Numbered from the stretch's first letter, positions 1 through 10,629 are shown. The stretch is 64,000 bases of DNA from Stenopsyche tienmushanensis (GCA_008973525.1 WACJ01000528.1:930001-994000), one strand, 5' to 3'. A program made the numbers and translations. Notes: a model not told the origin generated them from the letters alone.

Positions 1-740
1 AAACGATCTTTATATCTATTATACCCAAAGCGGGATAGAATATTTTATCCTAAAATTATCTAAGTATCCGTGTGTACCCGATGGGGTGTCCTCTCACCAC
101 TCCGAAGACACCTTGCAAACTCTCAACCTCCTCTTTCTGGGAAAAGGAGACTAGGGTCTGAAAGGCTTGTGGGAAATTATAGGGTTTTCACTAAGGGTAG
201 CGAAGGGGATGTATGTTGAATAGGGTTGGATTTAAGGATGAAAATATATTTCGAAATGAACCCGCATTAGATTTCTGATAGTCATTCTTAGTGGGCGTAT
301 TTCTATTTGCTATAGTTATTCAAATAGTGTAAAATAGCAAAAAGTCTTTCATTTTAATATCATATAAAAACATATTGGCATATGATCTTATATTATAATC
401 ATCATAAATGAATCTGCTTGATTCTCTTATATTTCCCACAATCTATTCATGTATAAATATTTGCAAATTGAGTCGTTATTGAAAATTAGGTACAATCGCA
501 TGAAAGAGCATCCATCTATTTTGTCTTTATTTGCATTAATTTCGTACTTTTAAAGTGTTTAAAAATTTGTTTAGATAAATAAGTCCGCAAATCTAACGCT
601 TCATATTGCTTATATTTTATAAGCGGAGAATATTGATCAATTGCTCCGTTTAAAAATGAGTAACATAGTATTTTTTGTGGCAGTAATGCTATTGAAAATA
701 TATCTGTCAACTTGTCCACAGCTGTTTTCAATTTGAGCCG
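1..740. other. AT-rich non-coding stretch
   Basis: No gene, RNA or repeat is recognised here. The only longer open frame (516-761, minus) has a composition typical of AT-rich spacer and no splice or homology support. A moderately GC-richer patch lies around 70-230, without recognisable structure. Confidence 0.5.
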
Positions 741-1200
741 GAGTAAAAGTTTATTTCTCATGGGCCTTCATGTCGAGGACAGGGTGTCTCCTCCCGCCCA
801 AGTGGCGGCCCCATATCCTCCCGAAGCTTCCCTGAGAATCCCCACCTACCCTTGTGTTTGCTCAACGAAGCTCTATTGATCGTGTAAGCAAAAGCTTGCT
901 GCAGAACGAAGGAAGCAAGCTCCACTTGCTTCTGCTAAGCTTCCTACATCGAAAGCTATCGCACCCCTTCAACGGATAAATGAGATAGACTTATGTGTAC
1001 ATCTTGGGTCGCGCTGAGACGGTTGCTACTTTGAATTGTTGTAAGCCAGTCGAAGAAGAGAGATGCGTAGATGTGGTAACAAGGCGAGGGAGAAGGGAGT
1101 CAACTCTTCTTACTGTTTTGTGTGAACAGAGGGAGGGCTCACTGGGAGGAGGGTCAGTAATATGTATTGCTCCTCGCAACATGTCCGCAACCGCTAACCC
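741..1200. other. GC-richer island with a perfect hairpin
   Basis: This block is clearly richer in G and C than its flanks. It contains a perfect 8 bp inverted repeat, GAAGCAAG at 912-919 and CTTGCTTC at 925-932, separated by 5 bases, inside a run of related AAGC/GCTT words (about 885-945). Overlapping open frames exist on both strands (991-1182 minus, 995-1375 plus). Neither resembles a known protein and each is explained by the local drop in stop codons. It could be an old repeat, a regulatory element or an untranslated exon. Confidence 0.4.
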
Positions 1201-1359
1201 TTACTCTGCCCCTCAAACTTTACCAAGAACTTTATTAACATTTCGCTATACGACTCCATGTTCGACTAATAATTTACACATTTTATATTTGTCTTCATTT
1301 TGTATTCCACACAAAAGAAGCCGTCAATATCTCAAGAAAAAAGCATTGCTCTTAAAAAC

Positions 1360-1374
1360 ATATATATATATATA
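1360..1374. repeat. (TA)n microsatellite
   Basis: A short uninterrupted alternating A/T run follows the GC-richer island. It is a simple repeat with no further meaning visible. Confidence 0.85.
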
Positions 1375-1599
1375 ATTTTGGGGGTTTAAAAATATTTTAA
1401 AAATAGATTAACAATATTTACAAAGCGAAAAAAGGACATATGAAATATAAGGATAATAAATTAATGCCAATTGTATTCCAATAATTGTTGAAAACCATAC
1501 ATTTAGTCGATTGGTCATAGTTCGATTTATAATATGTAGTATAAAGCATTTATTAGAATTCATAACAAAATGCCGTAATTTGGACCCTCTTTTTGTACG

Positions 1600-2112
1600 A
1601 TAGTACGGGAAGCAGCGACATTATTTGTGTAATTATTCCTACAAAGCTGATTCTTTCTCATTTTGTTGTTATGATATTGTAAGTAAAAAAAAACGATAGT
1701 CTACCGCGATTATGTTGTTGCCGACGTTTATAATAATTTTTGAAACTTGTAAATAAATATTATATGAATGTTTTATACCTGCAAGACTGAAACTATATTG
1801 TAGCTGCTCATAATAAATATTATATGTACTTAAATATTGCAATTCAATCAAGTTCCCGCGCTACAGCTTTAGCCACGTCTATCAAAAACCTAACCATCTG
1901 GTATCGAAAATAGATGACGTTTATTTAACAATAATTAACGTAAGCTATTTGTGAACAAAAAAGCAACTTCGTAGATTTTAATTTATTGCCAGTAAGTGTA
2001 ATTATTCAGCTTTTGAAAATTGTTATTAATGTTCGCAACGTTGAAGTCTTACGTTTACATTGCACAAACCCTGGTTGAAATAAAAATAAGCTTTGTATAA
2101 ATGGGTTTAAAA
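1600..2112 (+). repeat. Dispersed repeat family 1, copy A
   Basis: This segment can be aligned by eye over most of its length with 4752-5153, in the same orientation. Shared blocks include AAGCTGATT, TAATAAATATTATATGTAC, TTTAGCCACGTCTATC, CGTTTATTTAACAATAATTA and CTTTGTATAAATGGG, in the same order. Copy A carries about 100 bases around 1680-1790 that copy B lacks. Neither copy has a coding frame, and no terminal inverted repeats were found, so the repeat class is unknown. It could be the remnant of a non-autonomous element or a local duplication about 3.1 kb apart. Confidence 0.75.
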
Positions 2113-3110
2113 TTGGGGGACGATATATCTTTGTCCGACATTAAGAGAGTTGAATTAATTTTGAAATTAAAACGATCAAGTATTGAAAGTTTTCCGCAAA
2201 AGATTTACCATAAATCTGTCCGAGTTTCGTTTTGATATTTTTTTCTGTATTTTTATAACATGTACCAAAATTAGCAGTAAAATAATATATTTAAATTCAG
2301 AATTCAACACTAGAAATAAACGTATTCTGATTCAAAGTTGGCCAACGTTTAATTTAAATATTATACCAAAGACAATTTCGCATCTTAGTTATAGAATCTT
2401 TTCCACTTTAAGTTTAGGCAAAAATTAAAAAATTCAACTAATTAAAGAACAATGATATTCCGTTAGATTTTAGCATTTATCATTTAAATATAAATACATT
2501 GCTTTTTTATGTGTATATTATTATTTATTCGCGGTTCGCGGAAAAATTCGCGGTTTGGTTAAGGATTATATTTTATTACACATAAACTATTTTTATAAAT
2601 AAAGTTTAAAAGGGCGCTATATAGAATTGTAAGAATGAAAATGATTGATGAAATTATTTATATTTTTTAAAGATAAATCCGAATAAATGATCATCCTTAA
2701 AAAGGCTAATGATGCAGATTTTGCTAAAATATTGCATAATTTCTGGATGCAAGCCTCGGACGATCACGCTCGTCGTTTGTCCAAACGACCTGACAGCATT
2801 TCGTTATAAATTTTCAATGCACTACAGGAAATAAATGCCGCAGAATAATAATGCATTTTAATGAGACATTTAGTTGAACGTGTCGTCCGTTTAATGTTCA
2901 GCATTTTGTCCGAATAAAGGGGCGTAATGAGCAATGTGCGCTACGCTCATGCCGAAAGGCATTACGACTTACGCAATTCATCATAGACTTGCAAAAAAGC
3001 GCATTAGCATAATGTCTATTGTCCTTTTCAAATGTATGGCGTATATGGGTTTGCGAGCGCAAGTGATGAAAATAATGAATAAAGTCCACGAAACATCTCA
3101 AAGTGCCAAC
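2113..3110. other. AT-rich non-coding stretch
   Basis: No gene is seen. The word TTCGCGG occurs three times at about 2528-2553, which recalls the CG-rich ends of hAT elements in this window, but no element can be delimited. Open frames at 2183-2428 (plus) and 2898-3314 (both strands) have no homology or splice support. Confidence 0.4.
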
Positions 3111-3330
3111 TTTAACAACAATTCTACCCCTTTTCTCTCCCTTTCTGCGGCGAACGTTCTATCGCCTCCGAGGAGCAGATCCTCACTCCTCCCCCGGCGG
3201 AGGAAAGGAGCTGTCCCTCAGCCCACCCCGCCTTTATCCACCCTGCTAACGTTTATTTCTCTTCGAACCCCTCCCCAGCTCTTGTCCGCACGACTCGCCT
3301 ACACTTGTCCTTAGCTCTCCTTACATACGA
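3111..3330. other. GC-richer, pyrimidine-rich island
   Basis: About 200 bases with many CCTCC, CCCC and CTTT runs on the plus strand stand out from the AT-rich surroundings. No gene, repeat partner or terminal repeat is recognised. A candidate splice-acceptor-like tract (TTTCGCTTTTGCAG, ending at about 3540) lies downstream, but no open exon follows it. Confidence 0.35.
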
Positions 3331-3763
3331 ATATACAGCCGGGCTTACACAATTCATAATCACTATTTTAAGCACATTAAATATTTATTTATATTAAAAA
3401 AAATATATTGAAACCTTATTTTCAAAGCTATGTATTTTAGCGATGTTTAAAAAATGGGATAACTCCATAATTGACTTTTAATGCACGGCTTTGATATAAC
3501 ACGGACAAGTAAATTAACACGTTTCTTTCGCTTTTGCAGGCTTGAAAAAAATAAAGAAATAATATAAATACATATGTATTTTTTAACATTTAGTACATAC
3601 ATAGAAAACTTTGTACGTTTATAACTTCTTTAAATACATGTCTTATGAGTCTTACAAAAATTCTATTACGTACAAATAAATTCGATTTATTTGAGCTTAA
3701 GAGCTTGATTTTAAGCAATAAGATATATGTACAATTTTTATATAGATGCATTTCCTTTTTTTT

Positions 3764-4751
3764 TGCACAATAATCTATTTTTTTTTTTTTTTTTTTTTTT
3801 TTTTTCTGTGGGCGAGAAAATCTTCGCAAGACGCCCAGTGAAGCTGGGCAGTGTAGGATTCACGATTGTTCGGTCGTGCCTGCCCACTAAACCCGCCCTT
3901 GTCCTTCTCTGTCCTCCTGGTATTGTTTTCCACATTGCTTCGGGAGGACAGGTAGTCTGGCCTTAGGTGATTGGCCCTATTCTATTGTTGGAGAGGCTGT
4001 TGCGCTCTGCGTCTCTCTCTTTCACTGCCCTCTTTGGCGCTCAGAATCTCTTCCACGTATTCGCGCCAAAGGTCCCAGTTCTTCTTGCTCTCCATCATGC
4101 TGTGGATCATGTTGTTGGCGTTGAGCTCGGCTACCCCGAGTGCTTGTTTCAGCAATTTCCTCTGGGGTGCCCAAGCCTCACAGCTAATGATGGTGTGCTC
4201 TGCATCATCGACCTCCGCTTGGCAGTGGTGGCAATTGGCAGATGTTTCCTTGCCAATCCGCTTTAGGTACGCTCCGAAGCATCCATGTCCGGTGAGCGCC
4301 TGAGTTAAGCGGTAGGTCGTTTCGCCGTATTTTCTGGCCCTCCACCGACTTACGACCGGTATAAGTCGGTGGGTCCATCTTCCTTTTGTGGACTGATCCC
4401 ATCTCTGTTGCCAGGCTTCCTTCAGTTTCTGTTCATGTTTGTTGCGGTTTTTGGGATCTTCATAGTCCAAGGCCCTCTTTTTTGCTAGGAGGTCCAGCGG
4501 CGGGATTCCTGCAATCACGAGCACCGCATCTTCTGATACTGTTCTATATGCTGTGGTGACTCGGAGCGCTCCCTGTCGCTGGACCCCGGCCAGCTTCCTT
4601 CTGTAGCTTTCGTGTCTGAGCGACTCATGCCATATCGGGGCTCCGTACAGAAGGATCGAGTGTATTACCTCGTTTATGGTACGTCTTCTGCACGGTTTTG
4701 GCCCTCCAATATTGGGCATGAGCCGCCCTAGCTCATGCACAATAATCTATT
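3764..4751 (-). mobile_element. 5'-truncated R1-clade non-LTR retrotransposon with target duplication
   Basis: The insert is bounded by a perfect 16 bp direct repeat, TGCACAATAATCTATT, at 3764-3779 and 4736-4751. On the minus strand it ends in a poly(A) tail, seen on the plus strand as a run of about 26 T at 3780-3805. Between tail and duplication lie about 175 bases of 3' untranslated region and then the last part of a reverse transcriptase ORF. This is the standard product of target-primed reverse transcription with severe 5' truncation: about 0.93 kb remains of an element normally 5-6 kb long. The perfect duplication and long A tail point to a fairly recent insertion. It landed in dispersed repeat family 1. 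Confidence 0.95.
3982..4735 (-). pseudogene. C-terminal fragment of R1-clade LINE reverse transcriptase (ORF2)
   Basis: This is an uninterrupted frame of about 250 codons with no N-terminus, since the element is truncated at about 4735; the apparent GTG start falls in the target duplication. The first 40 residues hold the end of the RT thumb region (LMPNIGGP, then ILLYGAPIW). Residues 80-110 continue with the usual LDLLAKKRA-type segment. Near residue 150 comes TGHGCFGAYLKRIG, followed by a zinc-knuckle-like C-x2-C-x8-H-x4-C motif at residues 170-187. This order is characteristic of the R1/TRAS type of insect non-LTR retrotransposon. The catalytic RT palm and the endonuclease are absent, so the copy cannot move by itself. 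The lack of stops or frameshifts over 250 codons supports a young insertion. Confidence 0.93.
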
Positions 4752-5153
4752 AGTACTGGGAGACAGTGACATTATTCATATAAAGCTGATTATATCTAAT
4801 TTTGTTACAAGACTAAAATCATGTTGTAGCTGCTTATAATAAATATTATATGTACATTATATTGTAATGCTTTGAAAATCGAATACTTCAATCATGTACC
4901 CGCGTTACAACTTTAGCCACGTCTATCGAAGCCCTATCCACACTGTATCGAAAGTAAACGACGTTTATTTAACAATAATTAACATAAGCTACTTGTAGAC
5001 AAAAATACAACTTTGTACATTTAAATTAAATTTAAAATTATTCAGGATTTGAAATGATCAATAATATCTGCAACGTTAAAAGCTTGGTACACTGTAACTT
5101 TCCAGATTTACATTGTATAAACACACACAACTTTGTATAAATGGGTGCAAAAT

Positions 5154-5580
5154 TTTGATCCCGTATCCCGTTCAAAAAAAGTATTGATTGTACTAGAGAA
5201 TATTTGTATTTTTATAGTTTTAGAGTTTTTTGAAATATCCAAGGCTTGTAAAGTAAATCGTGTATGCGCTCGCAGTATTTAATGCGATCCATATCATGAC
5301 CTGAGCAGATCTTCAAATTTTCGCGGTCACTCTCTATTCCAATGTATTACTGAGTTTACAATAAATACAGCAATTTAGTTTGCTGAAAGCCACTAGAACA
5401 TGAATACCTTCTTAGGCGAAAATGTAATATTTAATTGGATTCCAAATATTTAAAAAAAAAAGATTTATAACGATATTTATAAAACAGGATTTAAATTATT
5501 AGCAGGCAGTTATAATAATAATTTCATGGTAGTAATATCGACGTAGTTTTAAACATTTTTTAAAATATAATCTATGTATA
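5154..5580. other. AT-rich non-coding stretch
   Basis: No coding frame, repeat or structural motif is recognised. Confidence 0.5.
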
Positions 5581-5830
5581 AATAGGCTTGCACGCTTTCT
5601 GACCGAAGCAGTGGACGTCAGGCTTGAACTTTCCTCATTCCCTTCTAATCTAAGCTCCCTTCTCTCCCCTTTCTATAGGGTGTGCCTCTTTCATTCCGTT
5701 CTATCGCCAGCTTGGCATATTATATTCTCCAATTTCACCGGGGATAACTATCTCTCATTGCTCCGGCAAAATTACTTCCCATGTTCGCCTGCCACCTACA
5801 TGGCCCACCTTCCACCTACCTTCTAAATAC
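5581..5830. other. GC-richer pyrimidine-rich island
   Basis: Plus-strand C/T-rich sequence similar in style to 3111-3330 and 50180-50390. An open frame at 5611-5826 starts from a non-ATG codon and has no recognisable domain. It may be a polypyrimidine-rich regulatory or repeat segment. Confidence 0.3.
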
Positions 5831-7300
5831 AGGCTGCTTTTAGCCAGTTTTATATGTATATAATACACATACATGCCCTAATCTACACATGCACAAAAAT
5901 TATAAACGATGTCGCCGAAGGGAATGTACAAAGAGCAAAAAAATCGCGAGACAAGAAACGTGATAAGAATACCATGGCGCTGGACGTAAAAATCACCCGA
6001 TGCAAATTAAAAAAGCCATCGAAAATATGCAGCTTTAATTACACATACTGTGATTAGATATTATAATTGCGCAAAATTCAATATTAAGATTGGGTAGCAT
6101 AAATTATAGTTTTTCCCCCTGGAAAGGAAATTAGCGAGATAAAAATACAGCAAGGCTGTCGTTCACAATGAGTTTGAATAATAGCAGTATACATATGCAA
6201 TATTTGTAAGCAGGGTGGTTAACATGGCTGTCGAAATTTCGAGATGAACCCTTCTTAAATCAGCATTTTGATGATTATAAACCGTTGACAGACATTTAGA
6301 GCAATACAAATATGGAGAACATACTAAACATAGACTGTCTGAGAATTCTATGTTAATCCTTTTAATTAACGTACCTTAATGCACAATGTCCATGCACTTT
6401 GTCCAAGTTCTGTCATACTTATAACTTTAAATGGAACGATTATCTAAATGCACATCATTAAATAAAACAGATTAAAGAGAAATTAACAGCATTTCAAATG
6501 CCTGATAAGTGAATGCCACAAATTGCTGCAATATTTGTACCGGCATATATATTTATCTTATTGCTATGTGATTTGATTATTGTTTTACTTGTTTTTACAA
6601 TTATTACTATGTTGAAGAATAAATTCGTTGTTATATTTTATTAGTCATCCTACGGACTTATTGAGTGATGCGTCCTAGTTCAAATTCTTATTCAGATAAT
6701 CTTATCCTAATTATACCACACATGCCATTTAATCATTGCAAAACTTAAGCGCGTAAATAAATGCTGCTTATGCTCAGTATTGATTATGTTTATAGTGTGC
6801 AAAGTCTTCGATAACGGATTGGTATTAAAAAAAAGTCTTAAATTTCGTTAGTTCATATATTTTAAATATATGACGAATGACACTTTGTGGTTAGCAAAAG
6901 TTTGGTGAAAAGCACTAGAACCGTTAATTTATGCTGTTTAAAGAGATTTTATTTTTGCTCGCATATGAATTAATGCAAATTTATGATGCGTAATGATATT
7001 TCAGATAGCACATCATTATTTCTGGTGTACAGTGGTGGGTTTATATCCATTGACGTACTTTTATATCTTTACTTTTATCACTGGAGTAACGCTATTAAAT
7101 TTATATACGGGCGTCACATTTAGAGCTAATTTAAACAAAAACACACAGTAAGGCTTTTACGGAAAATAAATACCTCCATACGGGAAGAATCTCGCGAAGA
7201 ATATGCTGAATTAATATATTTTTTGAATTTAACATCCATGGACGCTGATTAGATTAACGTATCGATGTCGTGCTTAATGAATATTATTTTTCTGTTGTAG
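5831..7300. other. AT-rich non-coding stretch
   Basis: No gene or repeat is seen. The open frame at 5854-6057 (plus) is lysine-rich and unsupported. Confidence 0.45.
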
Positions 7301-7429
7301 TTGACTGCACCTGGCGCAGATTCTTGTTAGAACGAAGCTTAAAGCTGAATGGCGCACGCTAGACAAATTTTTGGATTATTCTAAACCGAAGCCCACGTAA
7401 GCCTTTCTTTATATTGCTTTGCACTAATT

Positions 7430-7762
7430 TTACAACAAGGGAGATAGTTTTATTACACCTCGTGCAATTTGCCGAAAGATAAATTTTATGTCCACGGCAA
7501 AATTAAATCCAATTACTGGGGGCGTTGCTAGTCGCCAAAAATATATAGAGCATAAAATAAAATTATCTTTCGCTGAGTTTAATTTTTTGGAAACAATCGG
7601 TCGTTTTTGAGTTCTTTCCATCCGTCTACGTGTGGCAGAATTCACAGACTCAATGTGCCAAATGTCACAAATTATGTTTGTGAATGGCTTCTTCAGTGAT
7701 GTTATAAATTCGATTAGTATCGAATCACCGATTGAGGAGTGAAAGCGATTTTTCACACCCAT
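7430..7762 (-). pseudogene. Possible FP-domain-like / LINE ORF1-like fragment
   Basis: The 110-codon frame contains, at residues 35-70, a histidine-then-basic stretch (IWHIESVNSATRRRMERT followed by QKRPIVSKKLNSAKDNFIL). It resembles the 'xHRxP...RPIxVxFxNxxxRxxIL' pattern of the FP-type / transposase-22-like domain encoded in many insect retrotransposon ORF1 and PHD-finger proteins. The later GFNFAVDIKFIF segment could match the 'IFINExLTP' part. No zinc finger or coiled coil is visible in frame. This is a resemblance from memory only. A chance ORF is the alternative, and the fragment has no confirmed ends. Confidence 0.33.
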
Positions 7763-8760
7763 GTTCAGTGGTTATCAAACAATGTATTTGGTATCAAATT
7801 GAATCGTTATATAATAACAAGGGACAAAAAATGTCAACTAAACGAATTCTAATTTGTTTAGGATAATATCAATCAATTTAACATATGGGGGTTTGAGATC
7901 TAGACGCTCTTGAATATTTTTTTTTTTGCGGAACAAATCCTAACCCTAATCACGGCAAAAATTTATTGCTGCTTATTTTAATAAATGGTCAAGCGCATTT
8001 ATAGAGATGACCATTTTTATTAGGATATAAAATGAAAAAAAAACAGGAAATGAATAAAAATAGTATTAAAAATAATTTAAAAAAATACAAATAATTTAGT
8101 TTGTATGAAGTAGAAAAAGGCTTCATATAATTTTCCATATATTCGGATATAATAGAGATTTTTATTATTATTTTGCAATAGGCTTTCATATCCACTGCTA
8201 TCAAAAATATATTTCCTTTCTTCATCATATCTCATTGGAAAGTTGTAGTAAAAGCATTTTTCATTCAGTTTTTCATACCTTCAAGTTCAAAATATTTTTA
8301 CCATGTCCAGTTTAATTTCGTTAAAGTGTCAAGAGTTCATAGAAGTTGACTACCATTGCTTTATATGTTAAATTTCATATTTTGCTAAATATAAAATCTG
8401 GAGGATTTTGCTAGAGAAGGTCCCTGAGTTTATATTTATCTTTAGAAGTTATCCTTGATGCAATTATACGTTTCCTCTATGAAATCATATATAATACTTA
8501 AACCAAGTATAAAATGTTCTGAATATACCAATTCTTGAATTTATAGAGCTTAAAATAGAGAACCATCTCCCCTTATCCCAATACGATCTGCAATCTCTCT
8601 GCTGCTGTACAATAGCCGAGGAGTTGATGATACTAAATCTGATCAGCTTGAACTTCAATCGCCTCGACAATTCATTCAATTGTATATCGAGACATATCGC
8701 AAAAAAGTTAGAATCGTTAGTTTCATGTAGGAAAGTCGCAAGTAATTAAAAAAGCACTTA
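7763..8760. other. AT-rich non-coding stretch
   Basis: No gene is recognised. The hydrophobic lysine-rich frame at 7989-8228 (minus) and the frame at 8485-8679 (minus) look like chance ORFs. Confidence 0.45.
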
Positions 8761-8761
8761 C

Positions 8762-8879
8762 CAGGGTTTTAACTGTACGACGATCTCAAGACCTGATCAT
8801 GTTTCGGAGGAGTACAGCTCATCAGCCACAATACACTATTTATCCATCAGACGATCCACTTCGCACATGTACATGCACT
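8762..8879 (-). other. Candidate spliced exon, coding state unclear
   Basis: On the minus strand a good acceptor tract (AATTTATTTTTGCAG, ending at 8880) is followed by 118 bases and then a near-consensus donor, CCCTG|GTAAGTGC, whose GT is at 8761-8760. All three frames contain a stop. The longest open stretch begins CMYMCEVDRLMDK and stops after 13 codons, although sparse stops allow more protein-like sequence beyond. Options are a non-coding RNA exon, an untranslated exon, a 3'-terminal coding exon or a decayed exon. The splice signals are the main evidence and can occur by chance. Confidence 0.3.
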
Positions 8880-9059
8880 CTGCAAAAATAAATTAATAAA
8901 CAACCGGTCTTGTTCCATAGCGAATAACTACTGACAGTTACTGCGTTAAAATCAAAAGCAAAGATCGATAAATTGTTTGATCTTCCACTTTTATTTGAAA
9001 AAAACTTTATTAACCCTTTTTACTCGAGAGGTGACTCTCACTCACCATATGATTTGATG

Positions 9060-9188
9060 TTGCAACTCGAGAAACGACTCTAGAAAGGGCTTTCTATACA
9101 AAATCCAGTACCCCCTTTTCCCGCGAGGGCGCTGCCTGGTTAGGGCGAAGTCCTACGTGACGCCAAAGGGCATGTCGGATTCGCTCCT
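9060..9188 (+). repeat. Dispersed repeat family 2, copy 1
   Basis: About 125 bases from 9064 to 9188 align in the same orientation with 51349-51480. Shared blocks include CGACTCTA/GACTCTA, GGGCTTTCT/TGCTTTCT, AGTCCAGT-like and CCAGTACCCC, CGAGGGCGCTGCC, TACGTGACGC/TATGTGACGC and TCGCTCCTACACCAAC. The block is GC-richer than its surroundings. The class is unknown; no pol III box or terminal repeat could be assigned. Adjacent words CTCGAGAGGTGACTCTC and CTCGAGAAACGACTCTAG suggest short internal repetition. Confidence 0.7.
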
Positions 9189-9307
9189 ACACCAACCATA
9201 ATATCTAATATAATTTAAATAATCTTCTTATAATGAATATGCTTATATAATCTTTCATTTTTGGTGGACCATTTCCATCAATTGAAGGTATATTATGCCA
9301 TTCTTAA

Positions 9308-9590
9308 ATAGGGGTCGGCGAAGTCATTGCTGGGGGTCCACGGAGATATAAAAAAATATTTACCTATACATGAACAAGATATTTTCGCGGATTTTTTTAA
9401 AGAAAACGTTATAAAAAGATCTATTTTTATCAATATTTGATTAAGTTACAAGGGTTGGAATGGGGTCCGTCAAAAAATGTTTCTTCAAGAGGGGGTCCGC
9501 AAAAAACAAAATTGCTCAAAAGGGGGTCCGCGAAAAAAAAATTGTTCAAGAGGGAGTCCGCGGACTATATAAGCTTAAGTACCACTGGTA
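9308..9590. mobile_element. Probable non-autonomous hAT-like element (MITE)
   Basis: The left end reads AGGGGTCGGCGAAGTCATTG and then GGGGGTCCACGG; the right end reads TTAAGTACCACTGG. Read inward these resemble the CAGxGGTxxxxAA-type ends of hAT elements. Near the right end, GGGGTCCG followed by an A-rich run and TTC/GCTCAA is repeated four times (about 9462-9560), a pattern common in the subterminal regions of ZBED-type hAT elements. The 8 bp target duplication could not be confirmed and no transposase frame remains. Confidence 0.45.
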
Positions 9591-10440
9591 TAAGCAACTC
9601 CATACAGAATTTGCTATTGCTAATTTTTAATGAAACGTCGAGGGAAAATTTTGCAATATATAAATCCGCATAATATAATATGCTCGCATAAATATCACTA
9701 TGGGGGTTGTATTGACTATCATGCGTTCATTCGGTCTGATGAAAAATAAATCACCTGGGCGTTAAACGGTCGGGAAATTCGCTAATTTGAGGGATTTCGT
9801 TCTACGGCACACAGCGAAGAGCGAAAAAAGAAAGAAAGATAAAATGTGCGCAATTATGTAAACACGAAAAGTGAAACTTCCGTTTTAACATTGAATACCC
9901 TACTTATGGGCTTAATTTTGCCCTAGACTCCCCTGGCGTGGTTCGTGCCGGAGCAATGATGTCGGGACTTGTAGGTGATGTTATAAACACTTCGCCCCAT
10001 ACCAATATCGCATACCACCCGGGACCCACCCATCGTCCTCCTTTCTCGGGGTGTGCCCACCACCACAAACTGTAACAGAGTTTATTCAGTATTCGCAAAA
10101 TCATCTTTGTCTTTGTATATTTAACTGGAAATATACCCTTCACATTTGAATAAATTAGTCAAACATTAGTAATAAGTGCTTTAATATATGTGAGCCTGTA
10201 TATGGCGGGATCGCTTTTTAACAAATTGCGTAAAAAGTCAAACTGTAGGCTTTTCGTTCATTATATTCCGAAACGAGTTTAAATTCAACTTAAATTGATG
10301 GATCCGGATGAAAAATAGACGACTTGTTCAAACTTATATGTTACAATAAGCATGCAACATTTCGTTTTTTTTATTTTGTCGTGATTGAATTCAAATGAAT
10401 AAAATCTGGAATAATTTTGCATATTTAATTATATTTAGAT
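9591..10440. other. Non-coding stretch with a GC-richer patch
   Basis: A GC-richer patch at about 9890-10085 is embedded in AT-rich sequence. The minus-strand frame 9904-10143 there has no recognisable domain. Nothing else is seen. Confidence 0.35.
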
Positions 10441-10446
10441 TTGATT

Positions 10447-10629
10447 TTACGACGTTGTACTTAAAAAAGAGTAGACCGCGTCGTTAATGCAGTCCGTTAA
10501 GACTTGACCGTTGATGGTCTGTTTCGTTTCGCTGCGGACCGCACACGCCGCCGCTCTAATTAAAACTAACCTCGGCGCCAATACAAACGTCAATGTCAAA
10601 CTGCAAAAAATAAGCAATCGTCGTAACAT
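10447..10629 (-). CDS. Small ORF with signal-peptide-like N-terminus (hypothetical)
   Basis: The frame encodes 60 residues. It starts MLRRLLIFCSLTLTFVLAPR, continues with a second hydrophobic stretch and AAACAVRS, and ends in a polar tail, NGQVLTDCINDAVYSFLS. A positively charged start, a hydrophobic core and small residues before a possible cleavage site are what a secretory signal looks like. The codons are unusually CpG- and GC-rich for this window (GCGGCGGCGTGTGCGGTCCGC region), which argues somewhat for selection. It could be a first coding exon or a complete small secreted peptide. Against it, acceptor-like (TTATTTTTTGCAG) and donor-like (GAG|GTTAGT) signals lie inside the frame, and no family is recognised. 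Confidence 0.35.
   Translation of the reverse strand: MLRRLLIFCSLTLTFVLAPRLVLIRAAACAVRSETKQTINGQVLTDCINDAVYSFLSTTS

Larger units (their letters stand above)
3755..5153 (+). repeat. Dispersed repeat family 1, copy B, split by a LINE insertion
   Basis: The right part (4752-5153) matches copy A at 1600-2112. The left part is only the short piece up to 3779, where TTTTTTGCACAATAATCTATTAG would correspond to TTTTTGTACGATAG of copy A once the inserted LINE is removed. The repeat is therefore older than the LINE insertion. How far it extends left of 3755 cannot be judged by eye. Confidence 0.7.

Noticed and set aside
995..1375. 126-codon plus-strand ORF
   Set aside because: Runs from a GC-richer island into a microsatellite, no domain, and overlaps an antisense frame.
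7301..7396. Exon-like segment with acceptor TTTTTCTGTTGTAG and donor CAC|GTAAGCC
   Set aside because: All three frames contain stops and the donor lacks the upstream consensus; left as a weak non-coding exon possibility only.
8762..8879. Resemblance of CMYMCEVDRLM to the F-strand cysteine motif of insect Ig-domain proteins
   Set aside because: The frame stops two residues later and no partner strand, conserved tryptophan or second cysteine is visible.
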